From: Cyanobacteria bacterium SIG28
GTDB taxonomy: Bacteria > Cyanobacteriota > Vampirovibrionia > Gastranaerophilales > Gastranaerophilaceae
DNA: 64,000 nucleotides
Assembly (NCBI GenBank): GCA_015152525.1
Contig: SUTU01000005.1
Span: 56,296 to 120,295 of the forward strand
Direction: 5' to 3'
Of the stretch, positions 9,503 through 19,541 are shown in pieces (the first letter of the stretch is position 1; each line of letters begins with the position of its first letter). Below the pieces are notes generated by a model that had not been told where the DNA came from, searched no databases, and saw only the letters and a program-made list of their open reading frames with translations. A program made the position numbers and the translations under genes.

Positions 9503-9919
9503 CTACTGTCTGTCAACTTTTTTTAAACAGTTATCACGAGCCTCTAATAAAGAATTGGTATCACGACCTAAGAACACGTAGTTTTGGGATTTCTTTTCTT
9601 GTTTATTTATAACATGCATATCAATAATCGAAACGTATTCTTCTTGCTCTTTATTAAAAAATTTTTCCATCTTTTTCTCGGTATAAACAACAAATGTTTC
9701 AAATTTTTCCCCCATTTCTTTTATAAAAGGTATGTTTGATATGCGCTCTTTCACATTTACTGCAATATCTTTATCTTCAAGATATTTTATACCCTGTTTA
9801 GAGAGTTTTTGTTCAGCTTTATTCACATAGTTAAACCCCTCAAGACAAAGTGGAGTTGTTTTAGCAAAATATAAACCTTTATATGCTATATCCTGTTGTC
9901 CAAACTGTTGTATTTTCAT
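9503..9919 (-). CDS. Lineage-specific 138-aa protein, paralogue of the 144-aa neighbour
   Basis: It begins MKIQQFGQQDIAYKGLYF followed by AKTTP, sharing the MKIQQ start and the LYFxKTxP block with the 144-residue protein just downstream. A mid-region GIKYLEDKD, then PFIKEMGEKFE, parallels GMKYVEDTS and CFIKNLAEKYD in the paralogue. AAGGAAG precedes the ATG. It starts 12 bases after the end of miaB, in the same operon. No domain is recognised. Confidence 0.75.
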   Translation of the reverse strand: MKIQQFGQQDIAYKGLYFAKTTPLCLEGFNYVNKAEQKLSKQGIKYLEDKDIAVNVKERISNIPFIKEMGEKFETFVVYTEKKMEKFFNKEQEEYVSIIDMHVINKQEKKSQNYVFLGRDTNSLLEARDNCLKKVDRQ

Positions 9920-9931
9920 ATTCTTACTTCC

Positions 9932-11308
9932 TTAAATTAATTCACCGTTAAGATACCAGGTTCTTGCTTTGGTAATTTTCACCATAACAAACTCGCCGGT
10001 TAAATCTTTATCATGAGGAATGTGTACAATCTTGTTATTTCTCGTCCTGCCTGTAACCACACTTATTCCCTTATTATTTACCCTCTCAAAGTTTTCGATA
10101 AGAACTTCAAGCTCACGACCAAGATATTTTTGGTTAGATCTCAAACAACATTCTCGATTTTTTTCATTTAAACGTGCTAAACGCTCAGTTTTTATATCTT
10201 CATCTATATATAAATCTGTCCATTTGGCAGCAACCGTACCAACTCTCGGTGAATAAGCCGCTGTATTTGAATAATCAAGTTCCAACTCATCCATCCTATC
10301 AAGCATCGTTTGGAATTGTTCTTCGGTTTCTCCAGGGAAGCCTGCAATAAAATCACTTGTTATTGTAACATCCTTAACTCTGGAACGAACATGGTCCGCA
10401 ATTTTTTTATAAGTCGCATAATCATACTTTCGGTTCATTTTCTTGAGAGTATAATCATCACCATGTTGCATCGGGATATGGAAATATTCACAAACTTTAT
10501 CCAATTCAATTACTGTATCAATTAATTCATCAGTTATATCAGTAGGATATGAAGTTACAAAACGAATTCTAAACTTACCTTCAATAGCGTTAATTTTTCT
10601 TAAAAGCCATGACAGATTTATAGTTTTGCCTTCCTCATCTTCTGCCCAAACCTTATCAATTGTCGTTTTATACCCATTTTCTGTTTTTACTAACCCTTTA
10701 CCATAACTGTCAACGTTTTGACCAAGAAGTGTAATTTCTTTAAACCCTTCTTTTAATGCTTTTTTTATTTCTGAAAGAATTAATTCCGGATTTCTGGAAC
10801 GTTCACGACCTCTCGTATACGGAACAATACAATATGAACAGAAATTATTACAACCCTCCATTATAGGAACCCAAGCATTAACTGATTTTACACGATTTAT
10901 CTTTATATCAGATTCTTCATACTGCTCTTCATCTGTAGAAACTATTCTTTCACCATTTTCTATCCTTTTTATCAATGTCGGCAACTCATACAGCCTTTGA
11001 GTCCCTAATACTAAATCAACATAAGGCGCTCTTGCAAAAATTCGTTTACCCACTTGTTGAGCAACACAGCCTGCAAAAATAATCTTTAAATCAGGGTTTT
11101 CTTTTTTCCATTTTCCCCAAACACCCAAAGCACTAAAAGCCTTATCTTCAGAAAGTTGTCGTACTGAACAAGTAATCATTATCAACAAATCAGCCTCTTC
11201 AGGAACTGTTGTTTCTATATAATCCAAACCTTCAAGCATACCGTATATACGCTCTGCATCAGACTTATTCATCTGACATCCCATAACTTCTATATAAACT
11301 TTTTTCAT
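9932..11308 (-). CDS. miaB: tRNA-2-methylthio-N6-dimethylallyladenosine synthase MiaB
   Basis: This radical-SAM methylthiotransferase modifies i6A37 to ms2i6A in tRNAs reading U-starting codons. At 458 residues it has the family length. The N-terminal UPF0004 domain carries the auxiliary 4Fe-4S ligands Cys11, Cys47 and Cys81. The radical-SAM ligands are Cys153, Cys157 and Cys160 in CNNFCSYCIVPYTRGRERSR. A C-terminal TRAM-like region (about 385-455) contains VVTGRTRNNKIV. MGCQMNKSDAERI at the start is typical of MiaB rather than MtaB or RimO. It leads the miaB-unknown-unknown-alr operon. Confidence 0.96.
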   Translation of the reverse strand: MKKVYIEVMGCQMNKSDAERIYGMLEGLDYIETTVPEEADLLIMITCSVRQLSEDKAFSALGVWGKWKKENPDLKIIFAGCVAQQVGKRIFARAPYVDLVLGTQRLYELPTLIKRIENGERIVSTDEEQYEESDIKINRVKSVNAWVPIMEGCNNFCSYCIVPYTRGRERSRNPELILSEIKKALKEGFKEITLLGQNVDSYGKGLVKTENGYKTTIDKVWAEDEEGKTINLSWLLRKINAIEGKFRIRFVTSYPTDITDELIDTVIELDKVCEYFHIPMQHGDDYTLKKMNRKYDYATYKKIADHVRSRVKDVTITSDFIAGFPGETEEQFQTMLDRMDELELDYSNTAAYSPRVGTVAAKWTDLYIDEDIKTERLARLNEKNRECCLRSNQKYLGRELEVLIENFERVNNKGISVVTGRTRNNKIVHIPHDKDLTGEFVMVKITKARTWYLNGELI

Positions 11309-11424
11309 TGCTAAATCCTCAATATTCTTACAATATAGTACAACAAAAACATCTTACACTCATTGTTCAAATTTGAATTGTAAAGTTTTATGTTTTTATT
11401 GTGCAAATTGATATTTACATGTTA

Positions 11425-11430
11425 TATAAT
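11425..11430 (+). promoter_or_regulatory. -10 element placed for a leaderless start
   Basis: A perfect TATAAT lies eight bases before the ATG at 11439, so transcription would begin at or next to the start codon. No good -35 is seen at 16-18 bases. Confidence 0.35.
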
Positions 11431-11438
11431 ATAGGTAT

Positions 11439-11657
11439 ATGTATATCGTCAAAAATTTGAAGGACTATGATTTGTCCCACAAGCAAAGGATTTTTGCTGG
11501 TTATATTAAGGATAATGTGGATTCGTTTGTATGTTATGAAAAAATTACAAACCGTAGTGCGTTGCGTCGATATTTTGCACCGGATAGTGATTTTGAAATC
11601 TACACAACGGCAATTGCGGATCCGGCATTTATATCTAAACGTGCAGTAGCCGGTTAG
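11439..11657 (+). CDS. Small 72-aa protein, unknown function
   Basis: It reads MYIVKNLKDYDLSHKQRIF through a mixed-charge sequence ending AFISKRAVAG. There is no ribosome site, but TATAAT sits eight bases upstream, so the message may be leaderless. An alternative frame inside it starts at 11467 but is less plausible. No domain is recognised, and it ends about 125 bases before the efflux operon. A role in regulating that operon is possible but unsupported. Confidence 0.5.
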   Translation: MYIVKNLKDYDLSHKQRIFAGYIKDNVDSFVCYEKITNRSALRRYFAPDSDFEIYTTAIADPAFISKRAVAG

Positions 11658-11710
11658 AGAATTTTGTTCTGTTACATATTAAACAATTGTATCAAATTCC
11701 CTTTTTTCTA

Positions 11711-11739
11711 TTGACTAGAGGGTAAGTTTGAAATATTCT
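11711..11739 (+). promoter_or_regulatory. Promoter of the RND efflux operon
   Basis: TTGACT (11711-11716), a 17-base spacer, then TATTCT (11734-11739). An inverted repeat TCCCTTTTT (11698-11706) and AAAAAGGGA (11749-11757) brackets the promoter and could be an operator. GGAGAGAG precedes the first ATG at 11783. Confidence 0.6.
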
Positions 11740-11782
11740 AAGTAGTTGAAAAAGGGATTTTTTTCAGACAAATGGAGAGAGA

Positions 11783-12976
11783 ATGAGAAAAAATATTATA
11801 ACTATATTGGCTATCGCCTTGATTTTAATTTTTGCAAGAATGTTTATTACGTATTTGGATAAAAACAAGTCAGCAAAAGCTCGTATGAGCATGGCAACAC
11901 CTTCTGTTACTGTAGCAGAAGTTCAAACTAAAGATATAATAAGAGAATTTGAAGCACCTGCAAGAGTGGTTGCAAAGTATAGAGTTGATGTTTTAGCACG
12001 CATAAGTGGGTATCTTACAAAAAGTTATTTTAAAGAAGGTGATTATGTAAAAGCCGGACAGGTTTTATTTGAAATAGAACCTGAGCAATATAGATATGCG
12101 GCTTCTCAAGCTAAAGCAAACCTAGACAATGTAAAATCTCAAGCTGAATACTATGAAAAACAGCTTAATAGATATGAAGAACTTGTAAAACAAGATTATG
12201 TCGCAAAATCGGATTACGATAATGTATTGGCTCAAAAAAATGCTTTCAATGCTCAAGTTGAAAGTGCGACAAGTATTTATAGAGATGCTCAACGAAACTT
12301 GGGTTACACGCAGGTTAAATCCCCTGTTGACGGAATTGTGGGTATAATTAATGTAACAGTAGGGAACTATGTTTCAATGAACAGCGGTGCTTTAACCACG
12401 ATTAACAGTTCTGATCCTATGTATGTTGCCTTTCCGCTTGATGCAAAGGATTATATTGAACTTGTTCGTGTGGACAAAGTTGCAAATATTGCAAGAGATG
12501 TCGATTTTATCTTCAGCACCGGTCAAAAATATGAATTCAAAGGTGTACAAGATTTTAGAGATAATAAAATTGATGAAACCACGGGCACAATAACAATGCG
12601 AGCAACTTTCCCTAATCAAAAAGAACAGTTGATACACGGTGATTATGGTAAAGTTATAATCTATTCAAAAGAAAAAGGCGCTGTGCCTGTTGTTCCGCAA
12701 ACTGCAGCAATGGAAAACCAAGAAGGCAGATTTGTTTATAAACTGGATGAAAATAATATTCCCAAAATGGTTTACATAAAAACAATGGGACAAACGCCTG
12801 AAAATGAGTGGATTATATTAAGCGGGATTAATACAGGTGATAGAATTATAACAACCGGATTACAAAAAGTTATTCCGGGAAGTCCGGTTAGAATCATCGA
12901 TAAAAAAGCTGATAGTGAGCAAAAACCGACTAAAGAAAGTCTATTCTCAAAGATTAAAAAAGTTTTCACTAAATAA
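11783..12976 (+). CDS. RND efflux periplasmic adaptor (membrane fusion protein)
   Basis: 397 residues. This is the periplasmic adaptor that links the inner-membrane RND pump to TolC. An N-terminal membrane anchor (about residues 4-24, IITILAIALILIFARMF) is followed by the barrel-sandwich/lipoyl halves (VLARISGYLTKSYFKEGDYV, then SPVDGIVGIINVTVGNYV) flanking a short helical hairpin of about 80 residues. Beta-barrel and membrane-proximal domains follow. The order adaptor, pump, outer-membrane channel is the classic HAE1-type operon. Substrate cannot be read from sequence. Confidence 0.94.
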   Translation: MRKNIITILAIALILIFARMFITYLDKNKSAKARMSMATPSVTVAEVQTKDIIREFEAPARVVAKYRVDVLARISGYLTKSYFKEGDYVKAGQVLFEIEPEQYRYAASQAKANLDNVKSQAEYYEKQLNRYEELVKQDYVAKSDYDNVLAQKNAFNAQVESATSIYRDAQRNLGYTQVKSPVDGIVGIINVTVGNYVSMNSGALTTINSSDPMYVAFPLDAKDYIELVRVDKVANIARDVDFIFSTGQKYEFKGVQDFRDNKIDETTGTITMRATFPNQKEQLIHGDYGKVIIYSKEKGAVPVVPQTAAMENQEGRFVYKLDENNIPKMVYIKTMGQTPENEWIILSGINTGDRIITTGLQKVIPGSPVRIIDKKADSEQKPTKESLFSKIKKVFTK

Positions 12977-12994
12977 AAATAAGAAGGAAATATA

Positions 12995-15900
12995 ATGGCA
13001 GGCAATTTATTCATAAAAAGACCAAAATTCGCAATAGTAATATCATTAGCTATAATACTTGCCGGAATAATTTCTTTAACAACATTACCGTTGGAAGAAT
13101 ATCCTTCAATAACACCGCCACAAGTAGTTGTAACAGCTACATACAGCGGTGCCAGCTCTGATGTAATTACTTCAACTATAGCTGCACCTGTTGAATTACA
13201 GCTCAACGGGATACAGGATATGCTTTATATGTCATCTGAATCAAAAAACGGTTCATATAAATTAACACTGTTCTTTGAGGTTGGTTCTGATCCTGATATG
13301 GCTCTGGTTAACGTACAAAACCAACTTCAGCTGGTAACCCCGAGATTACCGGAAGAAGTTAAACGATACGGGCTAACCGTTCGTAAATCCACAGGTGGCG
13401 CTGGTTGTTTAATGCTCTCATTAACTTCACCAAACGGAACTTATGACTCATTATACTTAGCAAACTATGCAATTACTAACATAAAAGACGAACTTGCACG
13501 TACCAAAGGTTGCGGTTTAGTTCAAATCTTTGGTGCCGGTGATTATTCTATGAGAGTTTGGCTAAAACCTGACAAAATGGCGAGTTTAGGAATTTCTACA
13601 ACTGATATCAGTAATGCGATAACTTCTCAAAACACGCAAACACCGGCCGGTAATATTGGGGTTGAACCAATGGATTCACCTCAAATGATTAAGTTTACGC
13701 TTAGAACTAAAGGGCGACTTAAAACACCGGAAGAATTTGAAAACATAGTTATAAAATCAAACGTTAACGGTTCTAATATTAAACTAAAAGATGTTGCGAG
13801 AGTTGAATTAGGTGCTGAAAATTACTCCTCATCAGTTCAAATTGCGGGTAAAAATGCTGCAATGATTTCTATAGCTCAATTACCTGAAGCAAATACTATC
13901 GATTTGGTAAACCGTATTGAAGCCAAAATGGAAACTTTAAGTAAAAAATTCCCTAACGACATTGTTTACAAAGTTCAATACGATACAACAGAATTTGTTA
14001 GAGAGTCAATCAAAGAAGTTATACATGCAATATTATTAGCAATAATTCTGGTTGGTGCCGTTACTTATTTATTTTTAGGTACAGCAAGAGCTGCATTTAT
14101 ACCATTTTGTGCAATACCGGTTTCTTTAATCGGTGTATTTATTTTTATGGCAATGCTTGGGTTTTCAATAAACTTACTAATACTATTCGGGTTGGTTCTG
14201 GCAGTTGGTTTGGTTGTTGACGATGCTATTGTTGTACTTGAAAACGCTCAAAGACATATTCAAAACGGTAAGAACCCTAAAGAAGCCACTGAAATTACTA
14301 TGCAAGAAGTTTTTGGTGCCGTTGTTGCAACCTCATTAGTTTTGATGGCAGTTTTTGTTCCGGTTTCCTTTATGACAGGGATTTCCGGTCAAATGTATAG
14401 GCAATTTGCGGTTTGTATTGCAACTTCAATTGGACTCTCAACCGTTGTTGCATTAACTCTCTCACCGGCACTATGTTCTATAATTCTAAAATCAGGCGAA
14501 GAAAAAACAGATTTTGAATTTATTGACAAATTCGAAAAATGGTTTAATGGTGTTAGGGAAAAATATTTAAGTGCAGTTGAATACTTTGTAAAATCACCAA
14601 AGAAAACTGTTGCAGTTTTATTAGGAATTTTTGTTTCAATATTATTAATGTTTTTTATCACACCAACAGGATTTTTACCAAGCGAGGATAGAGGCGCATT
14701 ATTCATACAAGCTCAACTTCCGGACGGTGCAACTTTGACCAGAACCGGTACTATTGCAAGAGATATGTGTGAAAAATTAGCTAAAATTGAGGGGGTTAAA
14801 TCCGTATTACAAGTTAACGGATTTAACGGTGAAAATACAGCATTTATCGTAGTTAGCCTTACACCTTGGTCAGAAAGAAAATCTGCAAAACTATCAATTG
14901 ATAACATAATAAAACAAGCTAATCAAATTGCTTCAGCGTATACAGAAGCAAATACATTTGTAACCCAACCGCCAGCAATTACCGGCATGGGTATGTTTGG
15001 CGGGTTTGAATATCAACTATTAGATAAAGGGGATCGAACTCCTGATGAACTTTTTGTACAAGCTCAAGCTCTATTAAAAGCTGCAAGGCAAGACGGTGCG
15101 TTCTCAAGTTTGTACACAACATACACTTCATCTTTACCGCAAGTTATAGTTACGGTAGATGAAGCAAAAGCTTTATCGCAAGGTGTACCGATTAATGAAA
15201 TTTATAGCACATTAGCTGCTCAACTTGGCGCAACATATGTTAACGACTTCAATAAAAACGGTAGAGTTTATCGTGTTTATATGCAAGCTGATGCACCGTA
15301 TCGTGCTAATCTTGGCGATTTAAGCAAAATATTTGTAAAAAATAATCAAGGAAAAATGCTTCCGATAACATCTGTTGTTAAAACAAAAAATATTGTAGGA
15401 CCTTACTCTCTATCAAGGTTCAACATGTATCCGTCAATTACAATAAACGGTAATCCTGCTGACGGTGTAAGTTCTGGCGAAGCAATGAACAAAATGGCAG
15501 AAATATCTGACAACGTTTTACCTAAGGATATGGATTTTGCATGGTCAGGAACATCTTTACAAGAACAAAAATCTGCCGGTCAAATCGGACCGATTTTATC
15601 AATGGCATTGGTTTTCATATACTTATTCTTGGTTGCTCTTTACGAAAGTTGGACACTACCTATTGCAGTTATGATGATTTCACCGGTAGCACTTCTTGGC
15701 GCTGTATTTTTCCAATACGTTTCAGGCTTAGCGCTAGATATTTATGCTCAAGTAGGATTAGTTATGTTAATCGGTTTAAGTACCAAACAGGCAATCTTGA
15801 TTGTTGAATTTGCCAAAGATGCCGTTGAAAAAGAAGGAATGCACTATTTACAAGCCGCAATGCAAGCAGCCAAATTAAGATTTAGGGCGGTTATGATGAC

Positions 15901-16114
15901 TAACATTGCATTTATACTAGGGTTATTACCGCTTGTATTTGCACAAGGTGCCGGTGCAGGAAGCAGACATTCTATCGGGGTTTCTGTATGCGGCGGAATG
16001 TTAGCTGTTGCGACTATTGGTAGCATAATGGTTCCGGCATTCTTTGTAGCCACAAATGTCATGAAGGAAAATTTTGAAAAATATATCCACGGTTTAAGGA
16101 ACAAAAATAAATGA
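12995..16114 (+). CDS. RND-family multidrug efflux pump (AcrB/HAE1 type)
   Basis: This 1039-residue inner-membrane proton antiporter has the HAE1 family length. The N-terminal helix [20 protein letters not shown] is typical. Asp409 and Asp410 in [17 protein letters not shown] match the AcrB proton-relay pair. The lysine in [16 protein letters not shown] matches the TM10 relay lysine. Two large periplasmic porter segments lie after TM1 and TM7. The stop overlaps the TolC-like start by four bases (ATGA). It forms a tripartite pump with its neighbours. HAE1 rather than heavy-metal type is preferred from the [11 protein letters not shown] signature. Confidence 0.96.
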   Translation: MAGNLFIKRPKFAIVISLAIILAGIISLTTLPLEEYPSITPPQVVVTATYSGASSDVITSTIAAPVELQLNGIQDMLYMSSESKNGSYKLTLFFEVGSDPDMALVNVQNQLQLVTPRLPEEVKRYGLTVRKSTGGAGCLMLSLTSPNGTYDSLYLANYAITNIKDELARTKGCGLVQIFGAGDYSMRVWLKPDKMASLGISTTDISNAITSQNTQTPAGNIGVEPMDSPQMIKFTLRTKGRLKTPEEFENIVIKSNVNGSNIKLKDVARVELGAENYSSSVQIAGKNAAMISIAQLPEANTIDLVNRIEAKMETLSKKFPNDIVYKVQYDTTEFVRESIKEVIHAILLAIILVGAVTYLFLGTARAAFIPFCAIPVSLIGVFIFMAMLGFSINLLILFGLVLAVGLVVDDAIVVLENAQRHIQNGKNPKEATEITMQEVFGAVVATSLVLMAVFVPVSFMTGISGQMYRQFAVCIATSIGLSTVVALTLSPALCSIILKSGEEKTDFEFIDKFEKWFNGVREKYLSAVEYFVKSPKKTVAVLLGIFVSILLMFFITPTGFLPSEDRGALFIQAQLPDGATLTRTGTIARDMCEKLAKIEGVKSVLQVNGFNGENTAFIVVSLTPWSERKSAKLSIDNIIKQANQIASAYTEANTFVTQPPAITGMGMFGGFEYQLLDKGDRTPDELFVQAQALLKAARQDGAFSSLYTTYTSSLPQVIVTVDEAKALSQGVPINEIYSTLAAQLGATYVNDFNKNGRVYRVYMQADAPYRANLGDLSKIFVKNNQGKMLPITSVVKTKNIVGPYSLSRFNMYPSITINGNPADGVSSGEAMNKMAEISDNVLPKDMDFAWSGTSLQEQKSAGQIGPILSMALVFIYLFLVALYESWTLPIAVMMISPVALLGAVFFQYVSGLALDIYAQVGLVMLIGLSTKQAILIVEFAKDAVEKEGMHYLQAAMQAAKLRFRAVMMTNIAFILGLLPLVFAQGAGAGSRHSIGVSVCGGMLAVATIGSIMVPAFFVATNVMKENFEKYIHGLRNKNK

Positions 16115-17574
16115 TAAATAAAAAGTCAATAATAGCCTTAATTATACTTATATCTATGTTTCAACAAACTGCTTTTGCGGCTTTTTGGAACAAAGAAACT
16201 AAGAATAATATCGGTAATGAAATTCAAAAAGAAGAATATCCGGATAGCAAGGATGTTGAACCCGTAATAGATAAAAAAACACCGGATAATCTTGTTATAC
16301 AGGGCGGTGTAGAAGAAGTTATCGATATGGATTTAGAAGAGTGTCTACGTTGTGCTTTGGGAAATAATCCTAAAATTCAAGCTGCATTACAGGATGTTTT
16401 TGCTTCTGACGCAAGAATCAAACAAGCTTGGTCGGCTTACTTTCCTCAATTCAGTTGGCAAACCGGATATACAAGAATTAAACAATTACAATTATCTGAC
16501 GCTTTAGGCAGAAACCTTATATTTAATTATTTCATATTAGGACAAATTACAGCCTCGCAAATGCTTTATGATTTTGGGGTAACTCAAAACCTTGTAACTA
16601 TGAGAAAACTTGATAACCAAAGTTATAAAATAATGTTAACAGGTACAGTTAATGAAGTTATTTGTGAAGTAAAAAAAGCATATTACAACTTACAATACGC
16701 AATTCAAGCTAAAAAAGTTGCAGAAGAAATGGTTCAGCGTTATGAGGCATTTTACAATCAAGCAAAAGCTTTTTATATGGCAGGAACTTCGCCAAAAGTC
16801 GATGTTACAATTGCAGAAGTTAATTTAAGTAATTCAAAATTAATGCTTATTCAGGCAGAAAATGCAATCGAAATTGCAATGGCTAAACTTAATAACACCA
16901 TGGGATTACCTTATTTTAACAGATACAACATTACTGATAACTTAAAATATAACCCTTGCGACGTAACTTTAAATGAGGCCATTGATATTGCCAAAGAATC
17001 AAGACCGGAATTTCAATTAGCAGAAGTTAAAGTTGAAGAAGCAAGACAAAATGTTAAATTAGTAAAAAAATCTTACTTCCCTAAAATTGTTGCCGAAGGT
17101 CAATATCAAATCGGTGGTAGAACCTTTACTTCAAACTACGGTTATAATTTTGGCGGGTATTTAAACTTCCCGACAATAAACGGAATGCTCATCAAAAATG
17201 AAATAAAAGAAGCTAAAGCTCTGCATTCCAGAGAAATTGCCAATGCTTCTTTTACTAAAAACAACATTTTTCTTGAAATCCAGCAAGCTTTTTATTCAAT
17301 GATTGAAAGAAAAAATTCAATTCCTGTTGCGTTTTTAGGCTTAAAACAAGCTAAAGAAAATTACGAACTCTCTTATGGCAGATATAAAGTGGGTGTAGGA
17401 AACCCTGTAGAACTTAAAGAAGCGCAAGTTCAATATCAAGATGCCATGCTTAGATACTACAACTCGCTATATTTGTTCAATACATCAAGAGCTGATTTGG
17501 AAAGATATATCGGAAAAAACATCACTCAAGGGGAAGTACGTCTGGAAAAAGCTACTAAAAAAGCAAAAAAATAA
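16111..17574 (+). CDS. TolC-family outer-membrane efflux channel
   Basis: 487 residues with an N-terminal signal peptide ([20 protein letters not shown], likely cut after AFA near residue 23). Two repeated helical/beta units are typical of OEP/TolC proteins: [19 protein letters not shown] in the first half and [20 protein letters not shown] in the second. The segment [20 protein letters not shown] is a conserved TolC feature. It overlaps the pump gene by four bases. It supplies the outer-membrane duct and is direct evidence for a two-membrane envelope. Confidence 0.95.
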   Translation: MINKKSIIALIILISMFQQTAFAAFWNKETKNNIGNEIQKEEYPDSKDVEPVIDKKTPDNLVIQGGVEEVIDMDLEECLRCALGNNPKIQAALQDVFASDARIKQAWSAYFPQFSWQTGYTRIKQLQLSDALGRNLIFNYFILGQITASQMLYDFGVTQNLVTMRKLDNQSYKIMLTGTVNEVICEVKKAYYNLQYAIQAKKVAEEMVQRYEAFYNQAKAFYMAGTSPKVDVTIAEVNLSNSKLMLIQAENAIEIAMAKLNNTMGLPYFNRYNITDNLKYNPCDVTLNEAIDIAKESRPEFQLAEVKVEEARQNVKLVKKSYFPKIVAEGQYQIGGRTFTSNYGYNFGGYLNFPTINGMLIKNEIKEAKALHSREIANASFTKNNIFLEIQQAFYSMIERKNSIPVAFLGLKQAKENYELSYGRYKVGVGNPVELKEAQVQYQDAMLRYYNSLYLFNTSRADLERYIGKNITQGEVRLEKATKKAKK

Positions 17575-17594
17575 TTCCTACTATGTTTAGTGTA

Positions 17595-17623
17595 TTGCAA
17601 CGAGTTTTAAGATAATATATAAT
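17595..17623 (+). promoter_or_regulatory. Promoter of the 82-aa gene
   Basis: TTGCAA (17595-17600), a 17-base spacer, then TATAAT (17618-17623). A ribosome site AGGAG at 17633-17637 precedes the ATG at 17647. Confidence 0.7.
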
Positions 17624-17646
17624 CCGGTATATAGGAGATTAGAGTT

Positions 17647-17895
17647 ATGTTACCAATAATTACAGAAGAATTAGCTACAGAGATTTTTGGAGAAGTTTTC
17701 CAAGATATACCGGCATGGAGAAAAAATATGGTGCAGTATTTAAAGGAAGAAAATCCGGAAATTAATACTGCTATCTTAGAAGTTGCAAAATACGATGAAG
17801 GAATAGATTTAAAAGCAGTAGCCTTAGGCGCTTATTTATCTTATAGACTTATCGAACTTGCTGCTGAAAATGACGGTTTAGAATTCCAAGAATAA
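17647..17895 (+). CDS. Small acidic protein, 82 aa, unknown function
   Basis: An acidic, predicted helical protein (MLPIITEELATEIFGEVF, then DIPAWRKNMVQYLKEENPE) ending near ENDGLEFQE. It has a consensus promoter, AGGAG and its own terminator, so it is a well-supported monocistronic gene. No membrane segment or known domain is visible. Function unknown. Confidence 0.8.
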   Translation: MLPIITEELATEIFGEVFQDIPAWRKNMVQYLKEENPEINTAILEVAKYDEGIDLKAVALGAYLSYRLIELAAENDGLEFQE

Positions 17896-17909
17896 TTAAA
17901 TAAAAATAT

Positions 17910-17952
17910 AAAAAGACACGGTTCTACAAAAAAAGAGCTGTGTCTTTTTTTT
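17910..17952 (+). terminator. Rho-independent terminator after the 82-aa gene
   Basis: AAAAAGACAC (17910 on) pairs with GTGTCTTTTT near 17940-17949, with extra pairing inside, followed by a T-run to 17952. Confidence 0.8.
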
Positions 17953-18002
17953 GTTGATTTTAAAGAAAATATCATTATAAGAATATTAAACGGAGGTAAT
18001 TA

Positions 18003-18377
18003 ATGTTCTTAACTAATTTATTCAATTTCAAAAAAAAATGTACACACGAAAAAGTTTCTCCAAATATTGATTTTGCTTACTGTCCTGATTGCGGGAAGCT
18101 TGTTCGAAATGAATGGTATATTACAAGATGCGCTTGTTGTGGTGTTAAACTAAAAACTGTTATAACTAACGGGAATATTCAACCGGAGCTTAAATATTGT
18201 TCAAACTGTGGGCATAAAGAATTTATTATTGAAAAACTTGATAAAATAAGTTTTCTCAATGTTAACCATGCCGTACTAAAACGTAACGAAATCACAGAAG
18301 ACAATTACTGCAGTTTTACACAATGTTGGCAAGAAAAAACAAACGAGCAACCCAAATTGCTAGCACAATACCTATAA
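18003..18377 (+). CDS. Zinc-ribbon protein, 124 aa
   Basis: Three cysteine pairs, CPDC (about 28-31), CACC (about 44-47) and CSNC (about 68-71), together with an earlier Cys and His, suggest one or two zinc ribbons. The remainder is not recognised. GGAGG lies just before the ATG. Its last 62 bases overlap the convergent SpmB-like gene. Nucleic-acid or protein binding is plausible for a zinc ribbon but unproven. Confidence 0.75.
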   Translation: MFLTNLFNFKKKCTHEKVSPNIDFAYCPDCGKLVRNEWYITRCACCGVKLKTVITNGNIQPELKYCSNCGHKEFIIEKLDKISFLNVNHAVLKRNEITEDNYCSFTQCWQEKTNEQPKLLAQYL

Positions 18378-18855
18378 AATCAGCAATTAAACCAACCGGA
18401 ATTGCATATCTGAACTTCTTTATGCCTACAGCACCAAAATAAACAGACAACACATAGAATGTTGTCTCAGAACTTCCAACCATTATTGCGGCAGTTTTCG
18501 TGATAAAAGACTCTGCACCATGCTCAGTTGCTATTTCCGAAAAAAGTCCTAGTGTCGCTGAACCGGATAAAGATCTTGTTAACATCACAGGAATTATATC
18601 AGCAGACAGAGAAAGTTTTTCTATAAAACCTACAAAAAATGAAGCGAACCAATCTAAAGCACCGGATGCTCTAAACATGGAAATTGCAACAATTAAAGCC
18701 ACTAAATAGGGAATTATTGATACAGAAACCTTAAAACCGTCTTTGGCACCTTCTATAAATTCTTCATAAATCGGCACTTTTTTAAATAATGCAACCGTTA
18801 AAATTATTAAAATAATACAAGGCAAAATTGCTACAGATATCCGTTCTAATATCAT
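18316..18855 (-). CDS. spmB: SpmB-like nucleoside-recognition/Gate domain membrane protein
   Basis: 179 residues and strongly hydrophobic, with about five membrane segments. It carries the SpmB signature around VMLTRSLSGSATLGLFSEI and MVGSSETTFYVLSVYFGAVG. In Bacillus, SpmA and SpmB affect spore-core dehydration; homologues occur widely in non-sporulating bacteria with unclear transport roles. Its start overlaps the end of the SpmA-like gene by four bases. Its 3' end runs 62 bases antisense into the zinc-ribbon gene. Confidence 0.9.
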   Translation of the reverse strand: MILERISVAILPCIILIILTVALFKKVPIYEEFIEGAKDGFKVSVSIIPYLVALIVAISMFRASGALDWFASFFVGFIEKLSLSADIIPVMLTRSLSGSATLGLFSEIATEHGAESFITKTAAIMVGSSETTFYVLSVYFGAVGIKKFRYAIPVGLIADFIGIVLAIWVARLFFLANIV

Positions 18856-19442
18856 TTCGCCCTCCTAATAGAAGATATTTTTTTTAACATCAAACAAATG
18901 AGAATTGCAAAGATAAATGTTAAAAATGTAACAATTAAAGTTGGCAATATAATTTCTGTCGGATTTTTAGCACCGAGTCCAACCAAAATTGCAATAACTG
19001 TTGCCGGAATCAATTGAAAACCTGCAGTGTTCATTGCTAAAAACATACACATGCCGTCAGTTGCAACTTCCTTATCAGGATTTAATTCCTGTAAATCTTT
19101 CATAACTTTAAGACCAATAGGTGTTGCAGCATTTGTTAAGCCTAATGCATTTGCACTTAAACTCATTGCAATATCACCAAATGCCGGTGAATTTTGCGGA
19201 ACATCCTTAAACAATGGTTTTATAAGCGGAAATATCAATTTTGATATAAATTTTACAAAACCGCTCTTTTCTGCTATTCGCATAATACCAAGCCAAAAAG
19301 CCATAATTCCGATTAAAGAAAACGCCACCTTTATCGCAACATTACAACCTTCAAGCATGCCGGTAACCATTGCTTCCATAGTATTGTTTACAAAGCCTGC
19401 TATTATTGAGATTGCTATCAGAAAAAAGAAAATATAATTCAT
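18852..19442 (-). CDS. spmA: SpmA-like nucleoside-recognition/Gate domain membrane protein
   Basis: 196 residues with multiple membrane helices beginning MNYIFFFLIAISIIAGFV. SpmA hallmarks are ALGLTNAATPIGLKVMKDLQ and MFLAMNTAGFQLIPATVIAI. It is coupled to SpmB by a four-base overlap and divergent from the giant coiled-coil gene. No other sporulation genes of a developmental programme are seen here, so a sporulation role is not implied. Confidence 0.92.
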   Translation of the reverse strand: MNYIFFFLIAISIIAGFVNNTMEAMVTGMLEGCNVAIKVAFSLIGIMAFWLGIMRIAEKSGFVKFISKLIFPLIKPLFKDVPQNSPAFGDIAMSLSANALGLTNAATPIGLKVMKDLQELNPDKEVATDGMCMFLAMNTAGFQLIPATVIAILVGLGAKNPTEIILPTLIVTFLTFIFAILICLMLKKISSIRRAK

Positions 19443-19470
19443 AATAATATATTAAAAAAAAATTTATTAT

Positions 19471-19499
19471 TTGTCATCAGTTTTTTATTAGTATATAAT
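19471..19499 (+). promoter_or_regulatory. Promoter of the coiled-coil operon
   Basis: TTGTCA (19471-19476), a 17-base spacer, then TATAAT (19494-19499), 42 bases before the ATG at 19542. Confidence 0.7.
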
Positions 19500-19541
19500 A
19501 TAATAGATTATGAGTTAAAGTAGGATATGGGATAGTTTTTT

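Noticed and set aside
11467..11649. 60-codon frame overlapping the 72-aa gene
   Set aside because: Out of frame with the better-placed ATG at 11439 and with less protein-like composition.
15541..15807. 88-codon frame within the RND pump gene
   Set aside because: Entirely inside a conserved pump domain in another frame.
18316..19442. SpmA/SpmB as evidence of sporulation
   Set aside because: These proteins are common in non-sporulating bacteria, and a RND/TolC system with SpoIID/LytB is not a sporulation set.
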